Made by a program: the position numbers and the translations under genes
Part shown: positions 25,191-37,590 of the stretch, in pieces
Layout: each line of letters begins with the position of its first letter
Position numbering within the stretch: position 1 is the stretch's first letter
Assembly: GCF_901933205.1 (NCBI RefSeq)
Contig: NC_044597.1
Span: 186,001 to 250,000, forward strand
DNA from: Camarhynchus parvulus
Taxonomy: Eukaryota > Chordata > Aves > Passeriformes > Thraupidae
Length of the DNA stretch: 64,000 nucleotides
Direction: 5' to 3'
Notes under the pieces: model-generated
Databases searched by the model: none
What the model was told of the DNA's origin: nothing
Seen by the model: the letters and a program-made list of their open reading frames with translations, nothing else

Positions 25191-26566
25191 GCTGGTCAAG
25201 ACTTGAAACACTTTGCTCCTCTCCCTCCTCTCAGCTCCAGGCAGCTTCTAGCATTCCTGCCCAGGATGCTGTGGAGGAATTGTCCTGCTTTCTTTGTTGA
25301 GCCTCAGTAAACAGTTGCCAGCTCAGACTTCCTCTGAAATTTCTTGGGCCAGCTTCATGCCCTGAAACTACCAAGCACAAGCCTGGAGCTAGGCCAATGC
25401 CCCCACTCTGAGTTTCATTCTATGCTAAAAAGCAGAACAAGCCCCTCCTCCTGCATTTTAGATCCAGAATATCTTTCCTCTAAAAAGACCCAATTTCTGT
25501 TAAAAATGCCAGGTTCCTGCACAGTATTGCTGCCCTCTTCTGGGCTCTCTGGCAGCCACTGGGCTCAGCAAAATTCCAGCTACATACACCAATCCTTGAG
25601 GTCAAGAAGGTGGGAATCCTTTCCAAAGCCCTGTGTCCCCACATGAGAAGACCTGGCTCTGAAAATGAAGATATTTGAGGTTGTGCTTTCTCTTGCCCTG
25701 TCCTATGAACCTTGACCCTAGTAAATGCTCTGGCTTTAGGTCTTCGTTGGGGCTGCTTTTTCAGTGGTGTGTAAAAAGTGGTATGGGAAGGAAAATGAGT
25801 GCAAGACTGACTGGGAATGTTGCTTTCTCTCACCTCATTTAATCTCTATGGGTCTCCCACTAACTCCCAAATCCTACTGTGTCTGGAGCAGCCAGTGTTA
25901 CAGAGATCAATTAGAAGCCAATCTTTATTAGCAAAAAAAGTGGTTGTAGTCAGAGCTATTTGGGATGAATAATTTAGAGAGAAGGGTGTTCCTCTTCTCC
26001 CTTGCTGGATATTTCAGCTATTGTGAGGTGGTTGATGGCACAAACAAAATGGTCAGTGGTGGCTGGAGGGATGCCGGGTCTCATGAGGGTCTTTATGTGC
26101 CCCTTACCTGCTCCACACACCTGCTCCTTCCTTGGGGGCTGTTTCCCCTCCTGCCCCTTTCTTTTCTCATGGAAGCAGAACCCATCACAGCTGAGAGGAG
26201 CCATGACCCCACTGCCCTGCCTTTTCCTGCCCAGCAGCAGGTGGGATCAGCCACCTCCAGCCCAGCAGGGTTGTGGCAGTGAGTCCAGCCTGCTCTCCCT
26301 GCAGATGAAAACATGGCCCAGGACAGAGAGAGACACACACAAATGCTGGGGACACATCTGAGGAATTTCAAGGCATTGCAGAGAGCAGGCCTGGAGCCAA
26401 GGGGAGAGGAGGGTTGGGAATTCACTGGGGCAAACTGGAAACCTGTGTGGCATGTGGATGGATGCAGCCCCACATAGGACCATCCTACAGGCAGACTTGA
26501 GGTTGTTTATGAGCTTAAAGGAGGAAAATGTTGAAATAAATGTCAGGAAGTGAGTCTGTGGTAAGC
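25191..26566. other. Unique sequence, no gene recognised
   Basis: Frames of 100-126 residues overlap on both strands without motifs. It ends in GTAAGC (26561-26566), the left TSD copy of the next LTR. Confidence 0.45.
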
Positions 26567-26949
26567 TGTGACGGTGGTCACAAGGGTTCTTGGGCGAAGG
26601 AAGAGACGAGATCCTTGACTCATGATCAGAAGGCTTGATTTATTATTTTATGATATATACATATACTATACTATACTAAAAAGAAAAAGAAAAGGAGAGT
26701 TCCAGAAGCTGCTAACCTAAGCTAAGAAAAGTAAAGAATGATAACAAACCCGCTCTCTTGGACTGTGTCCGAGAGATCTCAGTTCTGGATTGGCCATTAA
26801 TTATAAACATGCAAGTTGGGCCAATCCAGACAGACCTGTTGCATTCCACAGCGGCAGATAATCTATTGTTTATGTCTTGTTGCTGAACTTCTCACTTCAG
26901 CAGGAAAAATCCTGAAAGAGGATTTTTCGTGAAAGAAATGTCTGTGACA
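26567..26949 (-). repeat. Solo LTR, class II (ERVK-like), 6-bp TSD
   Basis: On the plus strand it begins TGTGACGG and ends TCTGTGACA. An exact 6-bp duplication, GTAAGC, flanks it at 26561-26566 and 26950-26955. Six-base duplications are typical of class II (beta- and alpharetrovirus-like) elements. Minus orientation is inferred from AATAATAAATC on that strand near 26645, followed by a short U5. A perfect 9-bp stem with a 7-base loop lies at 26904-26928 in the U3 part. A diverged relative lies near 41160-41270. No internal retroviral sequence is present. Confidence 0.9.
26904..26928. other. Perfect hairpin in LTR U3
   Basis: GAAAAATCC at 26904-26912 and its exact complement GGATTTTTC at 26920-26928 enclose the loop TGAAAGA. 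It may be a dimeric factor site or simply LTR structure; function unknown. Confidence 0.7.
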
Positions 26950-29900
26950 GTAAGCAGAGCTGTGGAGACCAGAGTCAGACTGGGACACCTTTGCTCATGT
27001 TGGCTGTGACTGGGAAGCCACATCCTCTGCCCAGGTCATTGGCAGAGTGGGCAGAGAGGGGAGGGTCCTGTCACCAGCACCTGGACACAGGCTGGATGTA
27101 GACAGCTCCAGGAGAGGAGCTGTGGGTAAGGGAGGTCCAGCAGGAGAGCTCTGCAGGTCTCACCTCTTGGTGTTCCAGCTGGCGATGGGAAGGTGCTGGC
27201 AGGCAGGCACATTGGCTGGAAGGTCCCAAGGCAAGAACAGAGGATCCCCAAGGGGGAAAGCAGAGGGCCAGCGCTCAGGCCCAGCTCAGGGAGTGCTCAC
27301 CTCACTCTAGTTCCTCTCCAGTCAGTCTTCCAAGGAGTCAGAGTAGATTATACCCACCTCCACACTGATCTTTTACCTGAGCAATTCCAAAGCACCGGAG
27401 TCAGCATCTCTAGGGTCCCCAACACCTTGGGTCCCGTGGGTAGACACGTGGAGCACAGGGCATTCTTGCCTGCTGGGCAGCGTGGAGCATCCGGTTACCA
27501 TGGCAACAAGGAATCTGCTGCATCTCCCTGCCACCTTGGTGATGGCTCACAAGCTAGGCAGCCTCATCTTCGTGCCCACCTTGCTGACAGTCACCAGGTC
27601 TGGCCTTTCTGGGAAATGTGGCCCTCAGAGGAATCTGGGAAGAGGAAATGCAGCTGGAACATCCTAGAAAAAGAGGATGTTAGGAGATATGATCAGAGGG
27701 ATGGAGAAGTATAAGAGCGCAGTTCAAGGCTTTTTTTCGTGGCAATTGTAGCAGAGCAAGAGGCAGGGAAAACCCAGAAACCCAGACTGGAGGTCAATTT
27801 GCCTTGCACTTTGTGAGGAAAACTCTGGGTCTCCATCTCTGCAGGGTACCTAGAACTGGCTCTGGGGTGGCTGAAAAAATAAGACTATATTGAAAATAGG
27901 GAATGGCGGTTTTGAGGGGAAATTATATTTACAGAAGTCTCAGGAGAAGAAAGGATAGAAGTTGCTGAGCAAAATTTAAGGTGGGGCCACACACTTGGGA
28001 GGACATCCTGCCAGCTTGGGTCATCCTAAAAAGCACATCAGCAGCTTCCAAAAGGAAGTTTGGATTAAAGCCTGGGATACTTGAGGCAATCTCTTAGTTT
28101 GGATTGGAATCTCTTTTAAGAAGGGTGTGTTTTCTCAATGTTGCAGTTTGTCCTGGAAATGAAGTTTAGATTCCCATGATTGTCTATTGAGATCTACCAG
28201 TGAAAAGTTTAAATATACGGACAGCCAGAAACCTGGGAAGAGTAAAGCTAAAAACACCTTCTCATTTGTACCAGGGTTTCTGGCGGTGGGATGTTGGGGG
28301 AGGGAGAAGTGTTTTTAGGGTAAATATGTTCGGATCATCCTGCTGGCTTGTGAAAAAAATGTGTCTATAAGAAAACAGCACAAGGTAAAGAAAAAAAGAG
28401 AAATATGAAAACACCCACCAGTTCATTTAAGATCCAACAGAAATAAAGTGCACACAACAGCTCAGAGAAAGCAGAAGGCACCAGCAATTATTCTTAGGGA
28501 AAATCTTGCCAGGCTAAGATGTCCCTCCCTCCTGCTGTCTCAGAATGATGAAATAATGAAAAAATCCATGAAAAACTTACACTTCCCAACCCCATGGCTG
28601 GGAGGGGTGGGGAGAAGACACAGCAAGAGCAGCCTCACCCCTCATCCTGGCTGGACCCAAAGGAAAGGGCAGGGCTGGGGAAGCGTGTTTGTTTCCAGCC
28701 TGTGCCTATAGAGAAAACTTCACTCTAGTGAACAATGGGATGAGCAAATCCTTAATGTTTCTTAAAAAAAAAAAAAATCGCACTGCACCCTGGATCTAAG
28801 ATCCCCCCCCTCCCCCGTCAGTTGTAGCATAAATAAACAAAGTCTGGTCTGAAATCATTTGGGATAAAACCAAGCAGGAGAAGAAATGAAGATTTCCTTG
28901 TGGTTTGTGGTGTGGAGCTGTGCATCCCTCCTGCCTGGTGTGGGCTGAACCATGGGGATTTCCCTGATCACCTTTTTCCTGAACATGCTGGAACTTGATA
29001 GTTAGTACGTCTGAAATCTCCACTTCATCAAATCAGAGTGAAACTCATGTTCAGAAGTTATTACAAAGAAGGCAGACAGCCAGGCCAGACTCTGAATGAC
29101 TCAATGGATCTCATTTCCTGGGAGAACCAGGCTAAAAATATAAATGATCTAAGGCAGGTGCCACATTTCTGAAATTCCCTGGTTTTGCATTTATTTTAAC
29201 TCACCAGCTCATTAAGGGACTTGTTCATGAGTTCTCAGATGAGTTTAGCAGTCACTGAACATGTGCTGTGGTGGCAGGAGTAGGGATACCCTTCCTACAT
29301 AGCAAAGAAATTCCTGCTTGAAATACAGAATTCCAGCGCACATGCAAAACTGAACTTGGCTCATCCATAGGAAAACGCCAAGAATATGGATTCACTTTCT
29401 TACCACCTTAAAATGTTTGTTATTCCTGTGCTTGTCTTGCAAAGGGAACAACCAGTGCCTCAGTAAGTACATAGAAAAACCATCCCATGTTCTCCTGAGT
29501 AGGAATTAACCTCCCTCCCTCCAAAGGGGCAAAGCAAGTTACCTCCACATGCTAATTCCATTTACAAATAAGAATTGATAGTAGTTTCTACACCTCTCCA
29601 GGGCTGGAAATGAGGGATATGGGATTGGTGGGCATTTTGCATTATCCCTTGGCTTGTTTTACCCTGTGAAAGGCTAAGGGTTGTTAGTAAAGGCAGGAGC
29701 TGCCCTGATACCACTCAGGATTAACCCTGGTGGTGCCAGGCCATTCCCTGAGACCTGAGAAGGGCTTTCAGTGCTCAGGAGAGTCCAATTCTCCCATGGG
29801 CTGTTCAATATTTGTGAGCAATGCGGAGGGAGAAGCAGGGTAAAAGTAGAGGCAGGAATAGGGAGACCAGCTGGGAGCAGAAAGAAGAGTGTGAAAGAGC

Positions 29901-32900
29901 AGGCTGGGGGTGAAGGGAAGCACAGCTACTCTGTATTTTGGCTATTTTAATATCTGGGACATGGCTCTGGGTGGTCAGGGGGAGCAGAGGGTTGAGGGGA
30001 CAGGAGGCTCAGCCTGAAGGCTCCTGAAGAGACTCAGGTGCAGGATTTGCAGGATGATGATGCCGGTGTGGCAAGTGACACAGGGACGATGGAGGGAAGA
30101 AAATAGCGGTGGCCTCTGCCAGAGGGAGGTGAGATAGCAGGAAAAGGACAGCAGAGGGTAGCAAATGCCTGGATTCCTCTCCGGGGCTCTTGTGAGCCGC
30201 AGGCTCAGCAGCGTGTGCAGCCTGGTGCAGATGCACAGCGCACATCTGGGCAGGTTTTGTCTAAAGATAAGAGGGGGAACAAGGAATTTTGATAAGGTAG
30301 ATATGTTCTCACCACAAAGGCTTGTTCTGAAAGACATTTCCTTTAGAAATTTTCTGCCAAGATATCCCTAGTGACCCCACTACTGCCAGGGAGAAAGCAA
30401 GGCAGAATGTGAGGCTTTGATTAGAATCAGAGGAGAAGGTTTTGACCAAATGAAAAGAAACTTCTCTGTGTGGGGATTTTATTTCCTAGGAACAGCAGCA
30501 ACATTGGTTGCTATTTGGGCAGCTTCTTCTTAAATTTTAAGGTCTGAGCTTTGCTGGGGTGTTGTGCCTGTGGATTGCAAAGATGGAGATTCTCACCCCA
30601 GGTACCCTCCACATGCCACGCTGCTTTCACTCTTTCAGAGAGGAAGCTGGCTTCCTTGCAAACATACCCAGGTACAAACCAAAAGCCCAGCAGGGCTTTG
30701 CACTCATATTTTAGGACCTGAGGCCATCCCTGGGACTGAATCCCTCTCACAATCCCTGCACACTAGCCCAGCTGGTCCTGCTGAGGTTTCACCCCTGGCA
30801 TGCCCTAGTCTCCTGCTGCTCTTTGCATGTTCCCTGTGCGGGAGGGGTCGGGGGGATGATTATGAATGCTTTAAGTAATTACTAGCCCAGGGTTGATCAT
30901 TAGGCAGCGTCCTTCTCTCTCCCCATTCAGATGCAGATTATCCATGTCAGGCTCGGTGCTTGCCTTTGCCCCTAAAGCAGCTGGGAGATGGCCTCAGCTG
31001 CTGGCTATGTCATCACATCAAATAGGATCATTCATCTTCATGAGAGCTGGCTAAGCAGGGCTGTGTATGCCACACCATTCCCTGCCCTTTAGCTGGGGGG
31101 GATTAGGATTTTTAGGTGGTGAAGGGCACAGAGCCCTGTTAGGGAATAACTGCAGTAGTGAGTTCTGGGCTGGTGGCACCTGGGGTATCACCAGGTATCC
31201 CAGGGCAGAGTTAAGGCTGGTCCCTGCTCTTCAGTGGTAAGCTTTTCAATCCTCACTGAGTAATTTTTATGACTGTAGGCGCTTCTACCAAGCACAAAAG
31301 AATGGAGCTTTCTCATTGAGGCATATTAAGCTTGATAAAATCAGTTTTCAGGGTCATGTCATCTGCCAAAAACGCTCTTGCAGAGACACAGGAGCAGATC
31401 TTCAGTGTTCATAGGTGGCACTTAAAGTGATCCTCACTGCTCATTTCTGTGAGTACAGTAAGTGGGTTATACATGGGACAGGAGCATTTGGGAGGAAGCC
31501 TCTTACAAGACTGCTTAGATTCACAGGGCCTGGCATGTCAGGCACATAAAGCAGGAGAGAAATGACAAATCAGAGAGCAAATGGGAGATGCATTTTTGGG
31601 CTTGCGGGGTCAGTAGTCCCCATTTAGGCTTGAGTCTTACCATCCTGTCCTTCTGGCATGGAAATCCACAGCCAAACACAATCCCCTGGCCATGGGATAC
31701 TGGAAAAATGGCAGCTTGAAACATCAGCCTGAATCCCTGACATGGCTGGGAGTACCTTTTCCTTTCCAGCTGGTTTCCCCTGTGCTGGTGGCTGAAGAAG
31801 CCATGGTTCCTCTCATTTCAGCTGTAATTAGGGGTAATTTAGCCTCTCTCTGAAAGTGACAGCAAACAAAAATGCAGTGCTTGGCAAACAGGGTGGGATG
31901 TTTGGTCTCTGGAATGGGTGATTTGCTGAGGGCTGGAAAGGGAGATTTTCCACATCTGCTCTGCTTGAGATGATTTGGATGAATGCATGCAAGTTACTTT
32001 GCTGCATCTCAGTGCCTCCTTCTATGGGAGAAAAAGATTCTGTCTTCTGCCAAAGTGTCGTGGTCACACTGGCCAAACGCCAGGCATTCACAAAAAAACA
32101 TTCATTTTCCTCTGCTATAGCTGAGGAGGGGTAAAAAAACCCCAAAGGGCTCATGAACTGAGATAAGGATTAGGAGAGAACACTCTAAGGGCAAAATAGG
32201 CTTAAATTTAAAGGTATAAATCTATTATTAACAGAGTTAGAGGAAGATAATGAAAAATTAAATAAGCCTCTAAAACACCTTTCCCCCCCAGCCCCTCCCT
32301 CCTTCCCGCCAACAGCACAGAGAGACAGGGTGTGGGAATTTTGGTCAGTTCTTCACTCAAAATCTTTTTTCAGTTTGCTTAGGGAGAGGAGTCTCTTCTG
32401 CTGTGCTGTGGGGTCCTTCCCACGGGAGACAGCTCCCTGTGAACTTCTCCAACATGGTTCTAATTGTCATGAGTAGCAGTCCTGCCAACCTGCGGTAATG
32501 TGAGTCCCCATGCAAAGCAGTCTTTCCAAAACTGCATGGCATGGGTCACTTTAGTCCATGGGATGTAGTCTTTTAAGTATAAGCTGCTCTAGTTTGGAAG
32601 CAAGGGACCTCTTCCTTTATCTCTGTAAGCAAAGGCCCTCTCTATCTGTGGAAGCCAGGGCCCTCTTGCTCTGTTTGAGCCTCCCACAAGATGACAGCTT
32701 TTTAGCATCCACTAGCTCCAGCACAAGCACCTTTTCTCACGGGCTGAGTGGATCTCTGTATCCCCCCATGGAGCTAATGAATTACAGTGGGACTGTTGTG
32801 TTATAGTCCTCACCACAGTCTGCAGAGAGATCTCAACTCGGACACTCGGAGCACCTCCTCCCCTTCTTCCTTCCACTGACCGTGGTGTTGCTATGTTGTC

Positions 32901-33710
32901 TTCAGCCACTTTTTCCTCTTTCTCTAAAAGGAAAAAAACCCTTCTGCCTGTAAGCAGCATTACAAACAAACTCCACCAGTTCAAAGATTTCTGCAGGATT
33001 TTGCAGTGCTGAGAAGTTGACCTCGCCCAGGCTCCGTGTCGGGGAATTGCTCGCCAGTCCCATGGCTGCCAGCCCTGCCCTTTTCTGCCCGCAGCGCGGC
33101 TGGCCAGAGGCAGCCCTGCAGGCAAAGCTTGCTGCTGGCCATGCCAGACTGGCTGCTGGCCACACTGGACTGGCTGCTGGCCATGCCAAACTGGATGCTG
33201 GCAATACCAAGCTGGCTGCTGGCCATGGTGGGCTGGCTACTGGCCGTGCTGGGCTGGGCTGGCTGCAGCTGCATGGCAACAGTGCAGCCCCAGCTGCAGC
33301 AGTTCCACACCCCTCAGAAGAACTCTTTCATTTCCTTAAATATGTCATCACAGAGGCATTAGCAACTTCTCTAATTGGGCCAGCAGCATGTCCATCATCA
33401 GAGCCATTGGAAATTGGCTCTATCTGACACAGTGGAAGTTTCTAGCAGATTTTCACAGAAGCCACCTCTGTGGCTTCTAGCCCCCTGCCCGCCCCCACCA
33501 CCAAAAAAAAAAAAAACCAACAACCAAACAAAAAAATCAACAGTCTGTGTTAAACTAACACACAAAGCCAGGTACCAAATCCTAGCCTTGGTGCTGGCAC
33601 TTGGTGCATGCAGCAGTCCCAGGGAGTGTGGAGGGAGGAAGACTTTAGCCACAGCAGACCTTACAGGTGCAGTTATTTGTGGCATTGATGCCATCAGTTC
33701 TTAGATCTTC
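26950..33710. other. Long unique stretch, no gene recognised
   Basis: This is the largest repeat-poor block of the window. Frames reach 173 residues at 27193-27714 but have no domain, and their start and end do not match any splice pattern I can defend. Repeat-free sequence at about 30870-31060 (TTTAAGTAATTACTAG-type words, then a long GC-mixed block) is a weak conserved-element candidate. Poly-A runs lie near 28765 and 33498 and a minisatellite at 33131-33256. Confidence 0.45.
33131..33256. repeat. 21-bp minisatellite, six units
   Basis: Six consecutive 21-base units of the form GCTGCTGGCCATGCCAxACTG start at 33131, 33152, 33173, 33194, 33215 and 33236. They carry scattered substitutions. 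The period is a multiple of three, so several frames on both strands stay open through it as heptapeptide repeats. That explains the overlapping 108-137 residue frames here, none of which I regard as a gene. Confidence 0.93.
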
Positions 33711-33974
33711 CTCCATCCAAAAGAGGGACATGAAGATGCAGAATGGCCTGGAGGGGCCACACGAGGAGCAGCTGAGGGCACTTGGTCTGTTCAGCTGGAG
33801 TAGAGGGGACTGAGGGCTGAGCTCAGGGGCTGCAGCTCCTCCCCAAGGGCAGCTCTGATCTCTGCTCTGGGACAGGGCCAGGACCCAGGGAATGGTGTGA
33901 GCTGGGCCAGGTCAGGCTCAGGTTGGAGATCAGGGAAAGGTTCTTCCTCCAGAGGGTGCTGAGCACTTTCCAGG
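33711..33974 (+). mobile_element. CR1 LINE fragment, left part of a copy split by an LTR
   Basis: 'ggcctggaggggccacacga', 'ggagcagctgaggg', 'ctgatctctgctctgggaca' and 'ttggagatcagggaaaggtt' are CR1. The match stops at 33974 and resumes at 34753 with the directly following CR1 bases, as seen by comparison with the uninterrupted copy at 51841-52273. Confidence 0.92.
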
Positions 33975-34752
33975 TGTGATAAATGAATATGATTTGTGCT
34001 AACAATTGTAACTATATTGATACTTTAGAAAATATTTGTTAAAAAGTAATGGAAGGAAATATTTGTTAAAAATTAGAGGAAAAGGATATGTAATTGGTGT
34101 CACAAAACAGGTGTCTACAGATGTTCATGAGAAAATAGGATGCAGGATGTAGTTTGAAATAAGTAAACCCCCAAAAAAGATTAGGCCTCAGGATAATTAA
34201 AGAATCGGCCTTGAAATGGACAAAATTGAAATTATTCCAGGTATCTATGAAATAATAAGGCTTATTTTTGGAATGTAATGCTGGCTTCTATAACACAAGA
34301 CTTGGGGCACGTGTGCAACCTGTGGGCTTGTTCAAAGGACAGTGATGATGAGGAGAAGCCTTTGTTGGGTGCCACCACCAAAAGCCAGAAGACCCCTTAG
34401 AAATAAGCAGAGAATGCACTCTGCAACAGAGTGACGTAGATTTCAAGAACTGAAAATAGGAGGAGATTTACAGAGAAATATTGATGAATATGTATCAGCA
34501 TACAGTATATGAGTTGTGTTTGGATCCTTTTGCCTCTTGTACGTGAGGCAGGGTGAGAAAACCCCCCTGTACCCTGACTGTACCTCAATCAGTTTTGCTT
34601 ATGCTTTATCTGAAGTACTCCCAATTGTTTTTGGCTTTGCTTGATTATATTTGGTTGTATTATTTTATATAAAATTGCTGCTCAGTTAAAATTTATGCTA
34701 AATTCAACTTTGTTGTTTATTGAATTAGACATATAGAATCTCATTCATAACA
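33975..34752 (+). repeat. Solo LTR inserted in CR1, 4-bp TSD
   Basis: It begins TGTGATAAATG and ends ATTCATAACA. It is flanked by the 4-bp duplication CAGG at 33971-33974 and 34753-34756, and it interrupts a CR1 at a known internal position. Four-base duplications are typical of class I (gamma- or epsilonretrovirus-like) elements. Plus orientation is a guess from the resemblance of its start to the LTRs at 57676 and 60733. It is AT-rich and has no coding sequence. Confidence 0.88.
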
Positions 34753-34913
34753 CAGGGAATGGTCCTGGCCCCGAGGCTGCCAGAGCTCCAGGAGCATTTG
34801 GACAGCACTGCCAGGGATGCCCAGGGTGGGATTGTTGGGGTGTCTGTGCAGGGCAGGGGTGGGACTGGTTGAGTCTTTGTGTCCTTTCAGCTCGAGATAT
34901 TCTATGATCCCAT
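34753..34913 (+). mobile_element. CR1 LINE fragment, right part of the split copy
   Basis: Continues as 'cagggaatggtcctgg', 'aggctgccagagctccagga', 'gcactgccagggatgcccag' and ends 'gatattctatgatcccatga'. Its first four bases are the duplicated CAGG. Confidence 0.92.
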
Positions 34914-37209
34914 GATCACTGCCAGAGTACACCCATAAAGCAGCACCCAAAATCCTGTCTCCAGCCAGAGCAGCAAGGTGGCACAGCTGTCCCAGATACA
35001 AAAGAACAGCTGGAAGGTGCAGAGAGCATGCTGCAGCCTGGGGCTATCAAGGGGTGGGCAGGAGTCACACTGAAGAGGCAGCAGGATGATATAGCACAGA
35101 AAGGGCCAACAGCCTCTACTTTTCACTGGAGAGTGGATCTGGGAGGAGTCTGACCTCTGCCCATCTCAGCAGTGGCAATGAAGCTTTCTTGTCTCTGTTA
35201 CTTCTTCAGGAAAGAATCTGGCCCAGCAAAGAGCACCTTCTCCTCTGTTGCTCACTGCAGACCCATCAGTCAGGAGCTAAGGCTCTGCTTTACCTTCCTT
35301 TGAAGGCATTTCTTCTACAAAGATTTTTCACATCTGGCAATGTCCAACCTTTGCCAGCCTCCACGCTGCCCACCCCAGAACGTTTCAGTCCTTGAACTGC
35401 TCAGAGCAAGCCTTTGGGATTATTTCCTGGCTCCTCTGGGAACCTCTGGCTCTTCCTTTCCTGCTCTTTTATATCTATTCCTCAATAACACAGAGGTGCC
35501 AGGACAAGGGTGGGGACAAACAAGCCTCCCTTATCCTCAGGCAGTCAGTGTTGGAGCTGGCTGTGGCAGAGGCAATGCGGTGAGGGCTGTGCCCAGGGAC
35601 ACAAGATGGGGCTGTGCATCCAATTTCCCTCCGTACAGAGGTCACACATCCCCTGGGAAACAGCCCCCACCTACTTGGCAGGGCCTCTTGGCTGGGATTG
35701 TACAACTTGCAGTTCTGAATAAAGGGAGATATTGTGGCACTGCTGGGGACAGGGATCTAATAATTTCCTTACTGACACCTGAATTTATATGATAAAATGT
35801 TGTGAAGAGCAGAGTGGGGGAGGCTAGAGAGCTCTGGATCAGCTAGTGCATGATTGGTTCCTGAGGGGAACTCAGTCAGATGTTGTTCAGCGTAATTCTG
35901 AGCATCCCAAATGATGGAGTTTCTAACTTTTCCACTTTTAGAGGCTGACACTTTTTCTGACTGCTCAGCCTGGATCATCCTACCTCTACTTTCACACAGG
36001 CAGATCAGTCATGCTCCCTTTGAACTTTCTCCCACCATAAAATATTTCCTTTCCTTCCTTGGCAGTAACATCCCTTGATACTTGGAGATTGCAATTATCT
36101 CCCTGAAGCTGAGTCATCACAACTCCAGCTGGATCTGCCTCCCTAGAGCCTCGATGTGGCTCCAGCACAGGGATTTTCCCTCCTCTCATTTTTAAGCTCC
36201 ATCCACTGTGTCAGTAACTGACACTTAAACTCTCACAGGCCTGCAACAGCATTGCTGGCTGTTCATCCACTGCTCCTAGGATGGAGGAGTTACATCACCT
36301 ACAGTTTCTCCTCCACGTAACAGTTGAGTAAGACACTGTAGGTGTAGTGGAAATCATTGTGCATTACAGCAATGAGATTATTCCAAGGCTGGATGGAAAA
36401 TAGTCGGCCAGTTTGGACATGTAAAGTGTTTTAATGCTTCAAATGGGAAGGGAAAAAAAACCAGGCCAAACTGTTCCGTGATTCATGATGATGCATTTGC
36501 CTCAGACCATTTGCATCTAAATGTTTATTTTATTTTACCAACATTAGTAATAGAGCCAAAATATGTTTTGAACCAGAAAACTGGCTTCTCACCTCAAAGC
36601 AGTCAAAATCAAAATCTAGGATGATTTTAAAGCTTTGCCAAATCTTTCCTTGACGTGAGGAATACCTGGAGGAGTCATGAGCTGCTGAGGAAAGCTCCAA
36701 TTTATAGGGAGAAACATCACTCTTGGGAAGAACAGGAAAGAGCAGACACTGGAGCCAGTGGTCTGGCATGGTTCACATCCATCCTGGCAGGAAGGGCTGT
36801 GGCCACGAACTGCTGTGTCTGGGCCACTGGGTGAGGATTTTGCTGCAGCTCTGAGATTACACCAGAGACATCCTTCAGCATCACAGGAAGAAGAATACTC
36901 CAAATAAAGAGAAAAAGATTGAGAAGGGAGATGTGGGGATCCATCCCAGCAAGTTCTGAACTCTGTGTGGGTGCCATGGCATTTCTCTGGGATTTACTGG
37001 CTCTGAGCTCCTGGCAGAAGTCCTGCTAATTTTCCTTGCTCTTTCATTATTGACCAAAAGAGTATTTATTAGGGATGTCCGTGAAGGCATGATGAGCAAA
37101 ACTGCTGTTTGGAAAAGCCAGATGGCATTGTTCAGTGAGTCAAAGCAGAAAAGAGAGGAAAAACAAACCCAGGTACACCTTTCCAGACAGTGCAAGTGTG
37201 CCTGCCTGT
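34914..37209. other. Unique sequence, no gene recognised
   Basis: No repeat or exon seen. Frames of up to 150 residues (35340-35792) overlap other frames and carry no motif. Confidence 0.45.
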
Positions 37210-37590
37210 GGCAGGGGATTGGAACAAGATGAGCTTATTAGATGTCCATCCACACATCCAAGGTTGCCCCATCCCAGATGCAGAATCCAGCGCTTTCCCT
37301 TGTTGAACTTCACACAGTTGGTGATTGCTCATTTCTCTGATTTGTTGAGGTCTCTCTGCAGGCCTCTCTGCCCTCGACAGAGTCAACAGCTCCTCCCAGT
37401 GTAGTTTCATCTGTGAACTTGGTTAGTATCCCTTCCAGTCTTGCATCCCAATCATTTATGAAGATGTTGAAGACTACAGGACTGAGGATGGAGCCCTGCT
37501 GGACCTGACTAGTGACTGGTGCCAGTCTGATGTGTCAGCCACTGTCACCCTTTGGGCCTGACATGTGAGACCATTGCTCACCCACCACAA
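37210..37590 (-). mobile_element. Old CR1 fragment
   Basis: From about 37258 the wording 'cccttgttgaacttcacaca', 'gaggtctctctgcaggcctc', 'atttatgaagatgttgaaga', 'ggagccctgctggacctgac' and 'tagtgactggtgccagtctg' matches the antisense 3' region of an older, more diverged CR1 subfamily. A short sense-strand CR1-like piece ('gcaggggattggaacaagat') abuts it at 37212-37240, so two copies may have merged here. Confidence 0.65.

Noticed and set aside
27193..27714. 173-residue plus-strand frame
   Set aside because: No domain, signal peptide or splice context; length is possible by chance in GC-moderate DNA.
32712..33427. Overlapping frames of 108-137 residues with heptapeptide repeats
   Set aside because: The repeats come from a 21-bp minisatellite that keeps frames open on both strands.
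33485..33540. A-rich run as the tail of a retrocopied gene
   Set aside because: No exon-like or repeat sequence lies upstream and no flanking duplication is visible.
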